Source: Asterias amurensis (Eukaryota; Echinodermata; Asteroidea; Forcipulatida; Asteriidae). Taken from it: DNA of 64,000 nucleotides. The translations under genes and the position numbers were made by a program. The notes below the pieces were generated by a model. It saw only the letters and a list, made by a program, of their open reading frames with translations. It was not told the origin of the DNA and did not search any database. The stretch covers positions 14,280,194 through 14,344,193 of the forward strand of contig NC_092656.1 of NCBI RefSeq assembly GCF_032118995.1, in the 5' to 3' direction. Each line of letters starts with the position of its first letter. Position 1 is the stretch's first letter. Positions 1-11,335 of this stretch are shown here, piece after piece.

Positions 1-127
1 CTTTTTGTGCTAAACATTATTTTTTAATTACCACTATAGTGTCCATACAGTGCCTTCAAAAAGAGGAAATAATTAATAAATGAAGCTCATACTATAATTC
101 TCTAAAATGATCTTGTTTATAACTCAG

Positions 128-308
128 GCAATGCAACTGAAAATATGAAGAAGCAATTTTTGGGTGAGATTGAATTGATGTATAGATCGGTTCTCATGCC
201 AACATTTTAACCTTGCTTGGATGTTGCACTATTGAGGAACCTTATCTTCTCCTGACAGAATTTATGAAATACGGAGACCTTCTTCATTTCATGTGGAAAA
301 GCAGAGAG
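128..308 (+). CDS. RTK exon: kinase N-lobe and hinge, with frame shift
   Basis: Acceptor CAG ends at 127 and donor GTAAAA starts at 309. The first part reads in one frame to ELM (codon ending 180). The kinase motif then resumes in another frame at 186 with I-G-S-H-A-N-I-L. Five bases lie between, where two codons (six bases) are expected by family alignment, so one base is missing. Reading on without a shift gives a stop soon after. Confidence 0.75.
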
Positions 309-3300
309 GTAAAATTTACCATCATTTATTTTACAAAATATTTAAACCTAATCTCAGACTTTGTGAGGTCTATATATAATGTACATTTTACAAAACCTTA
401 AATACGTCGCAAGTGGGTTTAAAAGATTCCTTTTTTGTACTAGTTGGTCTGGACCACCTAGATTGCTCGTCGACGAATGGAACTCTTTTTGTAAGATGGT
501 CAGTCCAAGTACTAGCTTTGAAACAAAGCAATCTTAAAACTTGTGAATTTTAATGCTCCGGATTTGCCACCAATGGTTCTCGTCTAATCGCTCAAGCTCA
601 TAGACGATTGTATTACATTGTCTCACAGCAAACGCCATGTTTCAGTTTTGTTTGCAATAATGTAAAATTTCATATCCTAAGCATTTCTAAGATTTAAAGA
701 CAGTGTACACTATTGGAAAGTGTCAAAGACCAGTCTTCTCACTTGGTGTATCTCAAAATATGCATAAAATAACAAACCTGTGAAAATTTGAGCTCGATCG
801 GTCGTCAGAGTTGCGAGATAAACTATAAAAGAAAAAACACCCCTGTCAAACGAAGTTATGTGCTTTCAGATGCTTGATTTCGAGAAGTTCTAAACTTGAG
901 GCCTCGAAATCAAATTCGTGGAAAATAACTTTTCACCAAAACTACGTCACTTTAGAGGGAGCTGTTTCTCACAATGGTTTATATTATCAACTTCTCCCCA
1001 TTACTCGTTACCAAGTAAGGTTTTATGCCAAAAATTATTTTGAGTAATTACCACTGCCTTTAACTTGGTTAATTTAAATTTCAATATTTTTTCAACTTGA
1101 TCAGAGTAAGTCAGCTGAGGAGGATTCTATATATAAAGTTACTGAAAAATCAAAGCTTCAAATAGCTAGGCAGATAGCACGTGGTATGTAAGTAAAGTAT
1201 AACATGGCTTGTTCTCCCTTAATCTTCACTGTCACATCAAATTCAATGAAACGTTTGTTAAGGCAAGAAGAACCAGATTGGTTTTATTCCATACACGTTG
1301 ATACATTGTGTAGTACCAACATCCTAATGAAATAAGTTTATAAATCTCCTGTGTTTGCAGCACTAATGACCCAAGCAAAAGCCCTATTATTGCCGGTGTC
1401 CCAGGGAATTATGTCCGCCGGAGATTCATTCCCCTAACTGAGAAATTTAACATGGGCTGAGAAAGATAATTTAAAAGAGGGCGCTATCAGAAGAACTGTA
1501 CACAGCTTGCTTTATGGGGGGGGGGGGGGGGGGCGAATATCAAACGGAAATTGGCATGGGCGCATAGTGCGGTATAGAAAAGAAACATGTTTTTCAGCTT
1601 GTTTTTCCGTCCTGGTGAATGTGATGATTAAAAGAAACGGTCGACCAATAAACAGACAAAATTAATTTATGAATAAGTAGAAATGTATAAACGGCATTGG
1701 ATAACCTCACTAAAATTGTGACATTTTGTTTTATATCACGCAGTCAAAACAAGTTATATGCCGAGATCTGAGCATCTCGTTCAGCCTGTTGTGGTCCTTC
1801 GCAGGAGTAGTACAACCATTGCCTCAGTTGGCAATGGTTGTTATCAATCACCTTTCTTTGTGATTTCTGGCCTTGGTTACTTATTAATTAGTGTAATTTA
1901 CCTTAATTGTTTTGAAGGAATACATCTCCATGACACGCTATTACCATGGTGATCTTGCAGCCAGAAATGTTCTGGTAGGAGCAAATCTTCAGATTAAGGT
2001 ATCTGACTTCGGTCTAGCAGCTGATATATATGAACGGGGATACAAGAGGCTGGAACCAGACGAAAAACGACCTATGAAATGGGTTAGTCTGGAGACCAAT
2101 CTTACTGGCAAATGTACGATTGAAGCTGACGTGTAAGTAGAAAAGCATCACTTTGTGATTAGAGAAGGACCCTCTATTGTTAAAAAGCGATTTCACTTCA
2201 TCTTAAAATAATGTGACAATTCCTTGTGAAATATTAAAACTTGAAAAGTTTTAAATTTTTAATTTAAATTTAAGAATTTGAAACGGTGAGTGATATTAAA
2301 TTTTATGCTTAGAATTGAAATATTTTTAATTATATTGAGAATTTATCTTAAATTTATCGTGTTTCTCTTTTTCTGATCTCGTCACCCATTCCTAGTTGGT
2401 CATTCGGCATCGTGTTGTATGAAATTTTCACACTAGGAGATGCCCCATATCAGGGTATACAGAATGCGGAGCTTCTCCCCAAATTAAAGCGAGGCTATCG
2501 TCTGGACCAACCAGAAGGCTGCCCTCTGGAGGTGTAAGTTCACTATGTAACCTTTACGTCAGCGTCCACTATTTTTACCTCCATGGTTTGTCTGATCACG
2601 AGGTGGATTGGTCTAATTATAACTCAAATTTCTTTAAGAGGCAACTATGTCGTCATTCTAACATCGTTTTAAAATCTCTGACGTTTCCTGATGCTATGTT
2701 ATAAAGATTATCATGGAATCAGGAAACGTGCCACTCTTTAATCCAGCCTTAACCACATAAAGTACTTCCCCGAGACCAACACAATTCTCGACCGAATACT
2801 CGACCAAAGATACCCACTTGGTAGTCCAGGCTCAAAAGACGACGGACATGACCCAGTCTTGCCCTGGGACTCCAACAGGTCTGTTTTATCTATGGTTCTC
2901 TATGTGGCTCAAAAGGGAGAAACTGTGGACAATGCGCCCCCAGACTGTTTAACCCCAAGCTCTGAAGGAAATGATTAACGACTGTTTGTCTTTGCCACAG
3001 ATATCCCATACTTTGTCTACCTCTTATCCGTCTTTTGTGTTCCAACCTGTTGTGGTTTTAGACCAGCCCCTTCTCTGAACAACCCCCCCCCCCCCCCCCC
3101 CCGGTCTCCATTTCCCTAGTTTTTGTCAGGTGTTGTCATTAAGACTCTGGTGAGATCGAAACGTCGTTTCCTTTTTTTTTTTTTTTTTTTTGCAATTATG
3201 TTATTTGGGTTGGTAAGCAGCAAGAGCAACTGCTCACATTATTTTTTTTCAATTTTACAAAATGTCCTTTTTGGTTGGTAAGCAATTTGCAACAACGAAT

Positions 3301-6169
3301 TGTATGTTTGCATTTATACCACACGTCCTTTTGGGTTGTTAAGCAAATATGTAACAGCTAATTCTTTTGGGGGCATTATTACCTCTTGTATAATTTCCCT
3401 CTTTGACTCCCTGCATAAAACCACGTAGGAATACAATCCCTTCACGATGGAACACGACTTGAAACAGTTCTATTTTCCCCTTATTCCAATTACAGATATG
3501 ATATTATGAGACAGTGTTGGTTGGAGAATCCCTTATTGCGACCTTCTTTTACTAAACTCTCAGAGTTGTTAGATGAGTTATTGGCAAAAGACTCGGACTA
3601 CATGGAGCTAGATGGGGCAGCAGAAAGTATGGATGGAGTCAAATCGGAAACCGTTCAATCAAATGTAAGCACCAAGAAGAGCAAACTGTTTCCAGTAATC
3701 TAATTGTTGGTGTTGAATGTTGCACACCTTGGAACTACAATTACCCAATGACAATGTTATCCCTGACCCATTGGTTGGAACTACAGTTCCCCAATGGCAA
3801 TGTTATCCCTTACCCCTTGGAACTACAGTTCCCCAATGGCAATGTTATCCCTTACCCCTCGCAACTGCAATTCCCCAATGGCAATGTTATCCCTCACCCC
3901 TTGGAACTACAGTTCCCCAATGGCAATGTCATCTCTCACCCCATGGAACTACAGTTCCCCAATAGCAATGCTATCCCCCACCACTCAGAACTACAGTTCC
4001 CCAATAGCAATGTTATCCCTCTACCCTTGGAACTACAGTTCCCCAATGGCAATGTTATCCCTCACCCCTCGGAACTACAGTTTCCCAATAGCAATGTTAT
4101 CCCTCACCCCTCGGAACTACAGTTCCCCAATGGCAATGTTATCCCTCACCCCTCGGAACTACAGTTCCCCAATAGCAATGTTATCCCTCACCCCTCGGAA
4201 CTACAGTTCCCCAATAGCAATGTTATCCCTCTACCCTTGGAACTACAGTTCCCCAATGACAATGCTATCCCTCACCCCTTGGAACTACAGTTCCCCAATG
4301 GCAATATTTTCCCCTACCCCTTGGAACTACAGTTCCACAATGGCAATGTTATCCCTCAACCCTTGGAACTACATTTCCCCAATGAAAATGCTATCCCTGA
4401 CCCATTGGAACTACAGTTCCCCCATGGCAATGTTATCCCTAACTCCTCGGAACTACAATTCCACAATGACTATGTTATCCCTCACCCCTTGGAACTACAG
4501 TTCCCCAATGGCAATGTTATCCCTCACCCCTTGGAACTACAGTTCCACAATGGCAATGTTATCCCTCAACCCTTGGAACTACAATTCCCCAATGACAATG
4601 TTATCCCTGACCCATTGAAACCACAGCTTCCCCATGGCAATATTATCCCTCACCCCTTGGAACTACAGTTCCACAAAGGCAATGTTATCCCTCAACCCTT
4701 GGAACTACATTTCCCCAATGAAAATGCTATCCCTGACCCATTGGAACTACAGTTCCCCCATGGCAATGTTATCCCTAACTCCTCGGAACTACAATTCCAC
4801 AATGACTATGTTATCCCTCACCCCTTGGAACTACAGTTCCCCAATGGCAATGTTATCCCTCACCCCTTGGAACTACAGTTCCACAATGGCAATGTTATCC
4901 CTCAACCCTTGGAACTACAATTCCCCAATGACAATGTTATCCCTGACCCATTGAAACCACAGCTTCCCCATGGCAATATTATCCCTCACCCCTTGGAACT
5001 ACAGTTCCACAATGGCAATGTTATCCCTCAACCCTTGGAACTACAATTCCCCAATGACAATGTTATCCCTGACCCATTGAAACCACAGCTTCCCCATGGC
5101 AATATTATCCCTCACCCCTTGGAACTACAGTTCCACAAAGGCAATGTTATCCCTCTACCCTTGGAACTACAGTTCCCCAACGACAATGTTATCCCTCACT
5201 CCTCGGAACTACAGTTCCCCAATGGCAATGTTATCCCTCAACCCTTGGAACTACAGTTCCACAATGCAATGTTATCCCTCACTCCTCGGAACTACAATTC
5301 CCCAATGACATTATTATCCCTGACCCATTGGAACTACAGTTCCCCCATGGCAATGTTATCCCTCACTCCTCGGAACTACAGTTCCCCAATGGCAATGTTA
5401 TCCCCCACCCCTTGGAACTACAGTTCCCCAATGGCAATGTTATCCCCCACCCCTTGGAACTACAGTTCCCCAATGGCAATGTTATCCCTCACCCCTCGCA
5501 ACTGCAATTCCCCAATGGCAATGTTATCCCTCACCCCTTGGAACTACAGTTCCCCAATGGCAATGTCATCTCTCACCCCATGGAACTACAGTTCCCCAAT
5601 AGCAATGCTATCCCCCACCACTCAGAACTACAGTTCCCCAATGACAATGCTATCCCTCACCCCTTGGAACTACAGATAAATTTTAATGATGGTTCATAAA
5701 GGTTACCGTTTCATGCTGTTTTCATGCTGGTTACCGTTTGCATGCACACAATTTGAGTGTTGAGCAACTTAGTTCTGTGCCACCATCCTCATCGGAAAAT
5801 ATGTCTGACACTGATTGTGACAGAGTTAAGGATCAAGTCAATATTTTTTAGCGAATTTTTGGGAGAACTTTCTGAAGGGTCGATGACCTTTATAAAACGT
5901 TATATGACATCTAACTACTCTTATAACATTGCCTTATGAATCATTATCTTCAATTGTTTCAGGAATTGTCTAATCTATCTGGAGAACCAGACGAATTGAA
6001 TTTATGGCTACACATCACGGGTGAAGTTCCAGAGAGTGTCAGGATACTAGACTTTGTCCCATTTACAGCCGATGGTACGTTGAGTGATGACTCAATGCAG
6101 TTTATAGAACTGAAGGACATACAGTTTGATCGTTTTCGTGACAGTGACAAAATGACGCTGACTGAATGA
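128..6169 (+). CDS. Receptor tyrosine kinase, 3' part of gene (kinase domain and C-tail)
   Basis: Exons read as 128-308, 1105-1187, 1918-2132, 2396-2533, 3496-3663 and 5963-6169; earlier exons lie outside the window. The translation runs from the kinase N-lobe (E-I-E-L-M, then I-G-S-H-A-N-I-L-T-L-L-G) through the hinge, the catalytic loop HGDLAARN, the DFG motif (SDFGLA), W-V-S-L-E in place of APE, DVWSFG, and the C-lobe QCWLENPLLRP. The last two exons give an acidic cytoplasmic tail with a YMEL site. The layout matches FGFR/PDGFR/VEGFR-class receptors, which phosphorylate tyrosines after ligand-driven dimerisation at the plasma membrane; the exact class is not resolved. Oddities: the usual HRD arginine is glycine; exon 128-308 has a 1-base frame shift near 181-185; the junction 1187/1918 is one base short of frame. 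It may therefore be a decayed copy, or the two faults may be assembly errors. Splice sites are otherwise consensus. Confidence 0.8.
697..1060 (-). mobile_element. MITE family A, copy in RTK intron
   Basis: A non-autonomous element of about 370 bp flanked by TA. Termini read AAGGCAGTGGACACTATTGG in the best copies, with the inverse at the other end. Conserved inner blocks include CTTCTCACTTGGTGTATCTC, GAGGTCTCGAAATCAA and GGGAGCCGTTTCTCACAATG. At least fourteen copies occur in this window in both orientations. No ORF; presumably mobilised in trans by a TA-targeting (Tc1/mariner-like) transposase. Confidence 0.8.
1105..1187 (+). CDS. RTK exon: QIARG helix
   Basis: Acceptor CAG at 1102-1104, donor GTAAGT at 1188. 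It encodes a charged insert followed by L-Q-I-A-R-Q-I-A-R-G-M, the helix E region of tyrosine kinases. It ends in phase 2, after the first two bases of the Met codon. Confidence 0.75.
1510..1917. other. RTK intron stretch with G17 run and small hairpin
   Basis: A run of 17 G occurs near 1518-1534. A 10-bp stem with a 6-base loop lies near 1814-1840. No coding signal is seen. Confidence 0.4.
1918..2132 (+). CDS. RTK exon: catalytic and activation loops
   Basis: It encodes YYHGDLAARNVLV, the DFG motif, an activation loop with two tyrosines and W-V-S-L-E, then E-A-D-V. The only AG acceptor (1916-1917) leaves the coding frame one base short relative to the consensus donor of the preceding exon. 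The donor at 2133 is GTAAGT. Confidence 0.85.
2396..2533 (+). CDS. RTK exon: DVWSFG to C-lobe
   Basis: Acceptor CCTAG at 2391-2395, donor GTAAGT at 2534, phases consistent with both neighbours. It encodes WSFGIVLYEIFTLGDAPYQG and the following helix G region, typical of receptor tyrosine kinases. Confidence 0.87.
2534..3495. other. RTK intron with C22 and T21 homopolymers
   Basis: The intron holds a run of 22 C near 3081-3102 and a run of 21 T near 3171-3191. Otherwise it is unremarkable AT-rich DNA; no exon was recognised. Confidence 0.4.
3496..3703 (+). CDS. RTK exon: end of kinase C-lobe; spliced at 3663 or read through to a stop at 3701
   Basis: Acceptor TTACAG at 3490-3495. It encodes Y-D-I-M-R-Q-C-W and the RPSF motif, ending in a D-Y-M-E-L tyrosine site. 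A donor GTAAGC at 3664 joins in phase 0 to the exon at 5963. If that donor is skipped, 12 more codons follow before TAA, giving a shorter alternative tail. Confidence 0.8.
3731..5674 (+). repeat. 42-bp minisatellite, about 46 copies, inside RTK intron
   Basis: The unit starts TTGGAACTACAGTTCCCCAA and continues through TGGCAATGTTATCCCTCACC. It is 42 bp, so each unit equals 14 codons (L-E-L-Q-F-P-N-G-N-V-I-P-H-P in one frame). Almost no unit carries a stop in the forward frames, so an open frame of 643 codons runs over 3748-5679. A 41-bp unit near 5270 shifts the repeat phase. Blocks of eight units (336 bp) are themselves duplicated. It lies between a good splice donor and acceptor, so it is probably not translated. 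Confidence 0.9.
5963..6169 (+). CDS. RTK terminal exon, long tail isoform
   Basis: A pyrimidine-rich tract and CAG end at 5962, and the exon opens in phase 0, matching the donor at 3664. It encodes 68 residues of acidic, serine-rich tail ending at TGA 6167-6169, overlapped by an AATAAA signal. No domain is recognised. Its splice match and absence of stops support it as the normal last exon. Confidence 0.6.
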   Translation, partial: ELSNLSGEPDELNLWLHITGEVPESVRILDFVPFTADGTLSDDSMQFIELKDIQFDRFRDSDKMTLTE

Positions 6170-6174
6170 ATAAA
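6169..6174 (+). promoter_or_regulatory. Poly(A) signal AATAAA overlapping RTK stop
   Basis: AATAAA begins at the last base of the stop codon. A 3' UTR this short would be unusual, so another downstream signal may be used. Confidence 0.4.
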
Positions 6175-6204
6175 AGAACAACCGGTGGTGCCGAGGTCTT
6201 GTTA

Positions 6205-6570
6205 CAGGCAGTGGACACTATTGGTAATTACTCAAAATAATTATTAGCATAAAACCTTTCTTGGTGACGAGTATTGGGTAGAGGTTGATGGTATAAAACA
6301 TTGTGAGAAACGGCTCCCTCTGAAGTGCCATAGTTTTCGAGAAAGAAGTAATTTTCCACGAATTTGATTTCGAGACCTCAGATTTAGAACTTGAGGTCTC
6401 GAAATCAAACGTCTAATCGCACACAATTTTGTGTGACAAGGGTGTTTTTCTATCATTATTATCTCGCAACTCCAATGACCGATTGAGTAAAAAATTTTAC
6501 AAGTTTGTTATTTTATGTATATGATGAGAAGACTGGTCTTTGACAATTACCAATAGTGTCCAGTGTCTTT
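6205..6570 (+). mobile_element. MITE family A
   Basis: Near full-length copy with both termini and the inner block set of the family. It starts about 35 bases after the RTK stop and may lie in its 3' UTR. Confidence 0.8.
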
Positions 6571-6571
6571 A

Positions 6572-6757
6572 AGCCAGGTTCATACTTCCTCCACAAATGC
6601 GAATGCGAGGCGGAACATATTATCGACGGCTCAACTTTGTTTTCGCTCGAATTCGCAAGGGTTGAGCACAGGGCAACTACTGCGAATTGTTCGTTGCGAA
6701 TTCGTGACGTCAAGATTAGCTTCGCATTCTCATTCACAGGAAGTATGAACCGGGCTT
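6572..6757. mobile_element. Foldback MITE family K
   Basis: The ends are inverted: AGCCAGGTTCATACTTCC at the left and GGAAGTATGAACCGGGCTTT at the right. It abuts the family A copy directly. A related sequence flanks the family J element at 57.5 kb. Confidence 0.6.
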
Positions 6758-6759
6758 TA

Positions 6760-7400
6760 AACTGCGCCACGCCTTAATTTTACGCCCTTGCAATTACCAT
6801 CGCGCGTCTGCGTTTAAACCAAATTTTTGTAGTTTCACATTAACATTAATGGGCTAGATTTACAAAATGGTTTACAAAAAAGTTAAGATCAAATAAACAT
6901 CTTTGTCTCTTTTGTTTACACAATGAAACTAGTTATGATATGTGTATCTATTTTTAAAATCTAAAACTAATTTATACAAGTTTAAGAATCAGTATTTTTG
7001 TGGTTCAGATTTGTCATTAAAGCTAATTTAAAGCAAAGATTTGATTTCATACAAAATAAAGTTCTTCGTTTGTCGTGATTTCTTGTTTCAGTGCGCGCGC
7101 GACTTGCACAGTCTTCCACAACGGATAGGGGTAGTTATAGATGGGGGTAGTTATAGATAATCGTCGTTTTTCAAATATATAGTCCTTCAAATGTTTTCGT
7201 TTCTGGACTAACGGAAAAACGTAAAACCCAGACGTTGAAGCAATAGGCCTGAATTTAAAGAATTGTTATAGTAAGTCGTTACGTCATATTCAGAACGATT
7301 CTTTAATTGGCTTCAAGTTGTATTCACATTTTATTATAGTTTCTACCTATACAAAGAGTCTATAATAATTCAAAGAAATTTGCAAGCTATAGTTGGCACC
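6760..7400. other. No gene seen
   Basis: AT-rich DNA without open frames, splice-bounded exons or clear repeats. Confidence 0.4.
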
Positions 7401-7401
7401 C

Positions 7402-7648
7402 TTCTCTAAATGCAAAAGAGTGAAAGGGCACTCTTTGACGAGCCATATGAGGGACAACTCTTTTTCGAGTGGTCTTCCAATCTTTTTAGATTGAAGTTTG
7501 CATCATTTTGAGTGATTTTTCACTTTGTCCTGGAGTGAAACCCCTCTAAAAGAGTGAAATAACCACCACTCTTTTTAAAGAGAGCCATATGAGGGACAAC
7601 TCGAAACGTAAAGATGGGTGCTTTTTCACTCTTTTACATTTAGAGAGC
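7402..7648. mobile_element. Foldback element
   Basis: CTCTAAATGCAAAAGAGTGA near the left end is the inverse of sequence ending at 7646. A 21-bp block beginning GAGCCATATGAGGGACAACT occurs twice inside in direct orientation. No ORF. Confidence 0.5.
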
Positions 7649-8192
7649 AGATTAAATATCGTACATTTTTATAAAGTCACAAACAATGTATGAAGTAATA
7701 CTCTAGCGGGTAAAGCATATCCCAATTATTTAATGACACTGCTTATTGCGCGGATTTCAGCATTCTGATTTACAAGCCTGCTTTACAGGGCGCTGTGAGA
7801 AATAATGTTCGCAAACATGATACACAATGGCACGAAGAATAAGTTTGCTCAAAATGCTGCTTCTGAAAAGGATTGTTGGTAATTAATGAAATGGTTAAAA
7901 TGAAGGGGCTTTTTGTTTTTGCCATATGTAAACCAGTTTGTGTTTGTTGCAATGGTGATGCTACTGAACTGAGTATAATAACATACATAAAGTTAATAAT
8001 ATCAAGAAACCAATGGGTGAAACAAACATCTCAAGTAAGGATTTGGGTGTCACGAAGGGGTGCCTGATGAGATGAAATGTTTTACTCCCCTTTTCTTACA
8101 AATAAGAGACTTTTTGTAAAGATCTTAAGAGAACAGCTCAATACAGACACTTATTAAAATACCTAGAATCAAGTATGATATTTACATCTCTG

Positions 8193-8386
<194 letters not shown>

Positions 8387-8541
8387 AAGGCACTGCAGTC
8401 GATTTCACGAAACACTAGGATTAATCCTATCTCGAGTTTGGACGAGTAGTCCGTCCTAACTTAGGATGGGTTCAATGCGTCCTAACGTCTTCATATACGG
8501 AACTGAACTCGTCCTAAGTCCTAAGATTAATCCTAAGTAAG

Positions 8542-9843
8542 TGTGACCCGCCAGACTTCTATTATAAATCTTCGCTGCCAGGCACTCTTGTAAATACATA
8601 ATTATTGTCTTACTTTTCATTGTTTCCATGTATATAATCATTTATAGCACTTGCGATCGCGACGCACTCGGCGAGTTTTGCTATTTGTATACACTAGGAC
8701 TATTTTGCAGCGCCGCCATGCGTCCAACAACTGCATGCTATAGCGCCCTCTTTGGTTGTTTACGTATTTAATTTGCATAATTTCAAGCCTCCTTAGTTTG
8801 CTTTGCGCTTTGTAAATACTTTGCATAATCCAATCAGTTTGGGTATTCATGGAAAGACATTCCATGAATACCAAAAATAGTACTTGGGAAATAGCAAGTG
8901 GTTTAGCGGGAACACTTTTGCATCTTGGTACATTGATGCCACACCTGCGGGAACACTTTCGCATCTTGGTACATTGATGCCACACCTATATTTGTCGTCG
9001 GGCTGCTTGGCAATTTTATATTCTTGTGAGCCGTGGGTAATATAACCCCAACTTTATCGGAGGCAAGAGTGAGAAGAAGCAAGATCCCCGTAAGTACTTT
9101 TAGCTTAAAATTATTTATTATTTATTATGTGCTACTCTAGGTTTTACTTGCACCCTCCGTATATTTTGTGACGAACATCTTTAGACTCCCATTGGCAATA
9201 TTCCAAATACTTGACATGATATCTTGGTTCAAGATTTGTTCCTTGGAATTAGCTAAGACCTTGGGAAGTAGTAAAGTGATTATAACTTGGCGTAAGATTT
9301 ATTTAGTTTTTTTTTTTCTTTTTGATTTTACTAAGGCTTTGAGAAGTTTGGAGAATAGTTATATAATTTGTTTAGTTCATGCATCCAGGTATCCGAATGG
9401 GATCAAGAATAATCATGCCGAAGAACCCACTTGTTGTAATTTTCTCTTAGTCAAGCTTTATTGTTATTTTCACTCCTTTGTTCCAATCTAAACATTTGCG
9501 AGCTTTTTGAGTGGCTCGTTAGTACTAAAACTGGTTGTTCCTAAAATTATAAATACTTAGAGTAAAGAAGAGCTCTGTTTCAGTTTTTATTTTACAAGTT
9601 GCCTTATTTCACTGTATTTAAATTATTATTATTTATTGATTCTTGGTCAGATATGTACAATTTGTGTAATTTAAATTCTGGTTCTTTCTTAACTTCCAGA
9701 TAGAACCGATCTGACTGTCGTTTTTTTGTATTTATGAGCTACACCATCAACTGTAAATAAACACTAATAAAAAAATACTTCAACTTCAACATCCGTCTGT
9801 TTGTCACTGCCTGTATAGTAGCCTTCCTTACAACTCGGTTACA
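8542..9843 (+). mobile_element. Probable solo LTR, about 1.3 kb
   Basis: The insert in family B begins TGTGACCCGC and ends CGGTTACA, the TG...CA form of an LTR. It contains AATAAA near 9757 and no long ORF of a known retroelement protein. Flanking bases TAAG and TTAG are only an imperfect duplication. It could instead be another insertion type. Confidence 0.45.
8907..8988 (+). repeat. Tandem duplication of a 41-bp unit
   Basis: GCGGGAACACTTTTGCATCT and the following bases to CACACCT occur twice in tandem with one substitution, inside the putative LTR. This could be an LTR enhancer-type repeat. Confidence 0.8.
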
Positions 9844-10241
9844 TTAGGAAAAGTTTGGTGAAATCGACGGCTGGACACCTTTGGTAATTGACAAAAAACA
9901 GTCTTCTCACTTGGTGTATTTCAACATATGCATAAAGTAACAAACCTGTGAACATTTGAACTCAATTGGTCGTCGATTTTGCTAGAGAATTATAAAAGAA
10001 AAAACACCCTTGTCGCACAAGTTGTGTTCTTTCAGATGCTTGAGATCGAGAACTTAGTTGAGGTCTCGAATTCAATTCAAATATTTTAGTGAGAAACTTC
10101 TTTTTTCTCAAAAACTATGTTACTTCAGCGAAAGAGCCGTTTCTTACAACAGTTTATACTATCAACAGCTCTCCATTGCGCGAAATAAGTTTTTATGCAA
10201 GCAATTATTTTGAGTAATTACCAAAAGTGTCCAGTGCCCTA

Positions 10242-10970
10242 AGAAACAGTTCAACAAAAAGGGTACCACCAATGTCATATTTTGAAATAGTGTTATGTTT
10301 TATCCTCTAGGTAAGAAGAGCTTGCCATTTCCCTTTCTGCGAAAGTTGACTGGTAATAAAACATTGAATTGAAAACTAATTAAGCCAGCCCAAGTGAACA
10401 ATCAATAGTTTAGTTGAATTTGCACCTACATACTTATACTACGTTACTAAACATACACTTTATTATAAGGCTAACGACCGTGAAGTGACTTATACAGTGA
10501 AAACAAAAGGGAAGTACATGAACTTGGCATGATATCTTTGTGAGTACCCTAGTTTTATTTCCACAATTGTTGTTTTTCCATATTCCTACCTCAGCCGTCC
10601 CTTTAAAATAAATAACCGACAAGTGTTTCTACACTCTAAAAACTCCCGGTTGTTACTGAACCTAGCCTTCGGGTCTTTTTGTGATTGACCTCTATGCTGA
10701 CCGGAAAGTGATTTTAAAACAATATCTGTCCAATACAACAGTACACTTTGATATATCTCTCCACCACCTGTGATTGGTCAAAACTGATGACGGCTGCACG
10801 TACGAGACGGGTGTGGTGCGTGCACTGACAGCTTGATACGAAGTTACAATGAGTCTGCGCACACCTTTCCATCAGGATCCATTGCGTGGCATCATCGATC
10901 TAAAAAGCAATCAAACCAATACCAAACACTCATCATTTCGTAAATCGGCAGGTTTCTTTGACTCACATGA
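10242..10970. other. No gene seen
   Basis: Unique AT-rich DNA. No repeat family or exon was recognised. Confidence 0.4.
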
Positions 10971-11225
10971 AAGGGACATACCGGCTACGTTGGGCTATTT
11001 GGGCTACACTACAACGTGACTCCGATAAAGGTGTTCCAGGAATGAAAACGAACGGTTCCTAAAAATCAATCATCGAACTTGCCGTTTTTGAGCATTTAAA
11101 AAAAAGTTCACGTGATGTATCCGAATCAAAAAGGGCTGAACTCCTCGGAGATTGATGGGAGGGGTTGGAAGCCAGACATCAAGTCATGTTTGTCGTAATG
11201 AACTAACATGGCGTGTGGTCTGGGT
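10971..11225 (+). mobile_element. Fragment of element X, left end
   Basis: AAGGGACATACCGGCTACGT followed by GGGCTATTTGGGCTACA matches the left end of X1 (34,286). The later words GGAGGGGTTGG and GCCAGACATCAA also match X1. Only about 250 bp remains. Confidence 0.6.
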
Positions 11226-11335
11226 GTTGCAATCTTAAAGTCATTGGACACTATTGGTATTTACTCAAAATAGTTGTAAGCATAAATACTTACTAGGTAG
11301 TAAGCAATGGAGACCTGTTGATAGTATGAATTATA

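Larger units (their letters stand above)
8396..9868. mobile_element. Foldback family B, interrupted
   Basis: The left end GTCGATTTCACGAAACACTA and right end TTTGGTGAAATCGACGG are inverse termini of the family seen intact at 25,436 and 62,431. The inner sequence is made of TCCTAA/TTAGGA motifs. It is interrupted from 8542 to 9843. Confidence 0.6.

Noticed and set aside
3748..5679. 643-codon open frame as a repeat-protein gene
   Set aside because: It is a by-product of a stop-free 42-bp unit inside an intron, starts without a promoter or splice signal, and several frames are equally open.
7770..7988. - strand frame with N-N-P-F-Q-K-Q-H-F and Cys residues as the missing ligand exon
   Set aside because: The resemblance to a neurotrophin second half is loose, cysteine spacing does not fit, and no acceptor is present.
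9168..9491. 107-codon frame
   Set aside because: It falls inside the putative solo LTR, has no domain features and no splice context.
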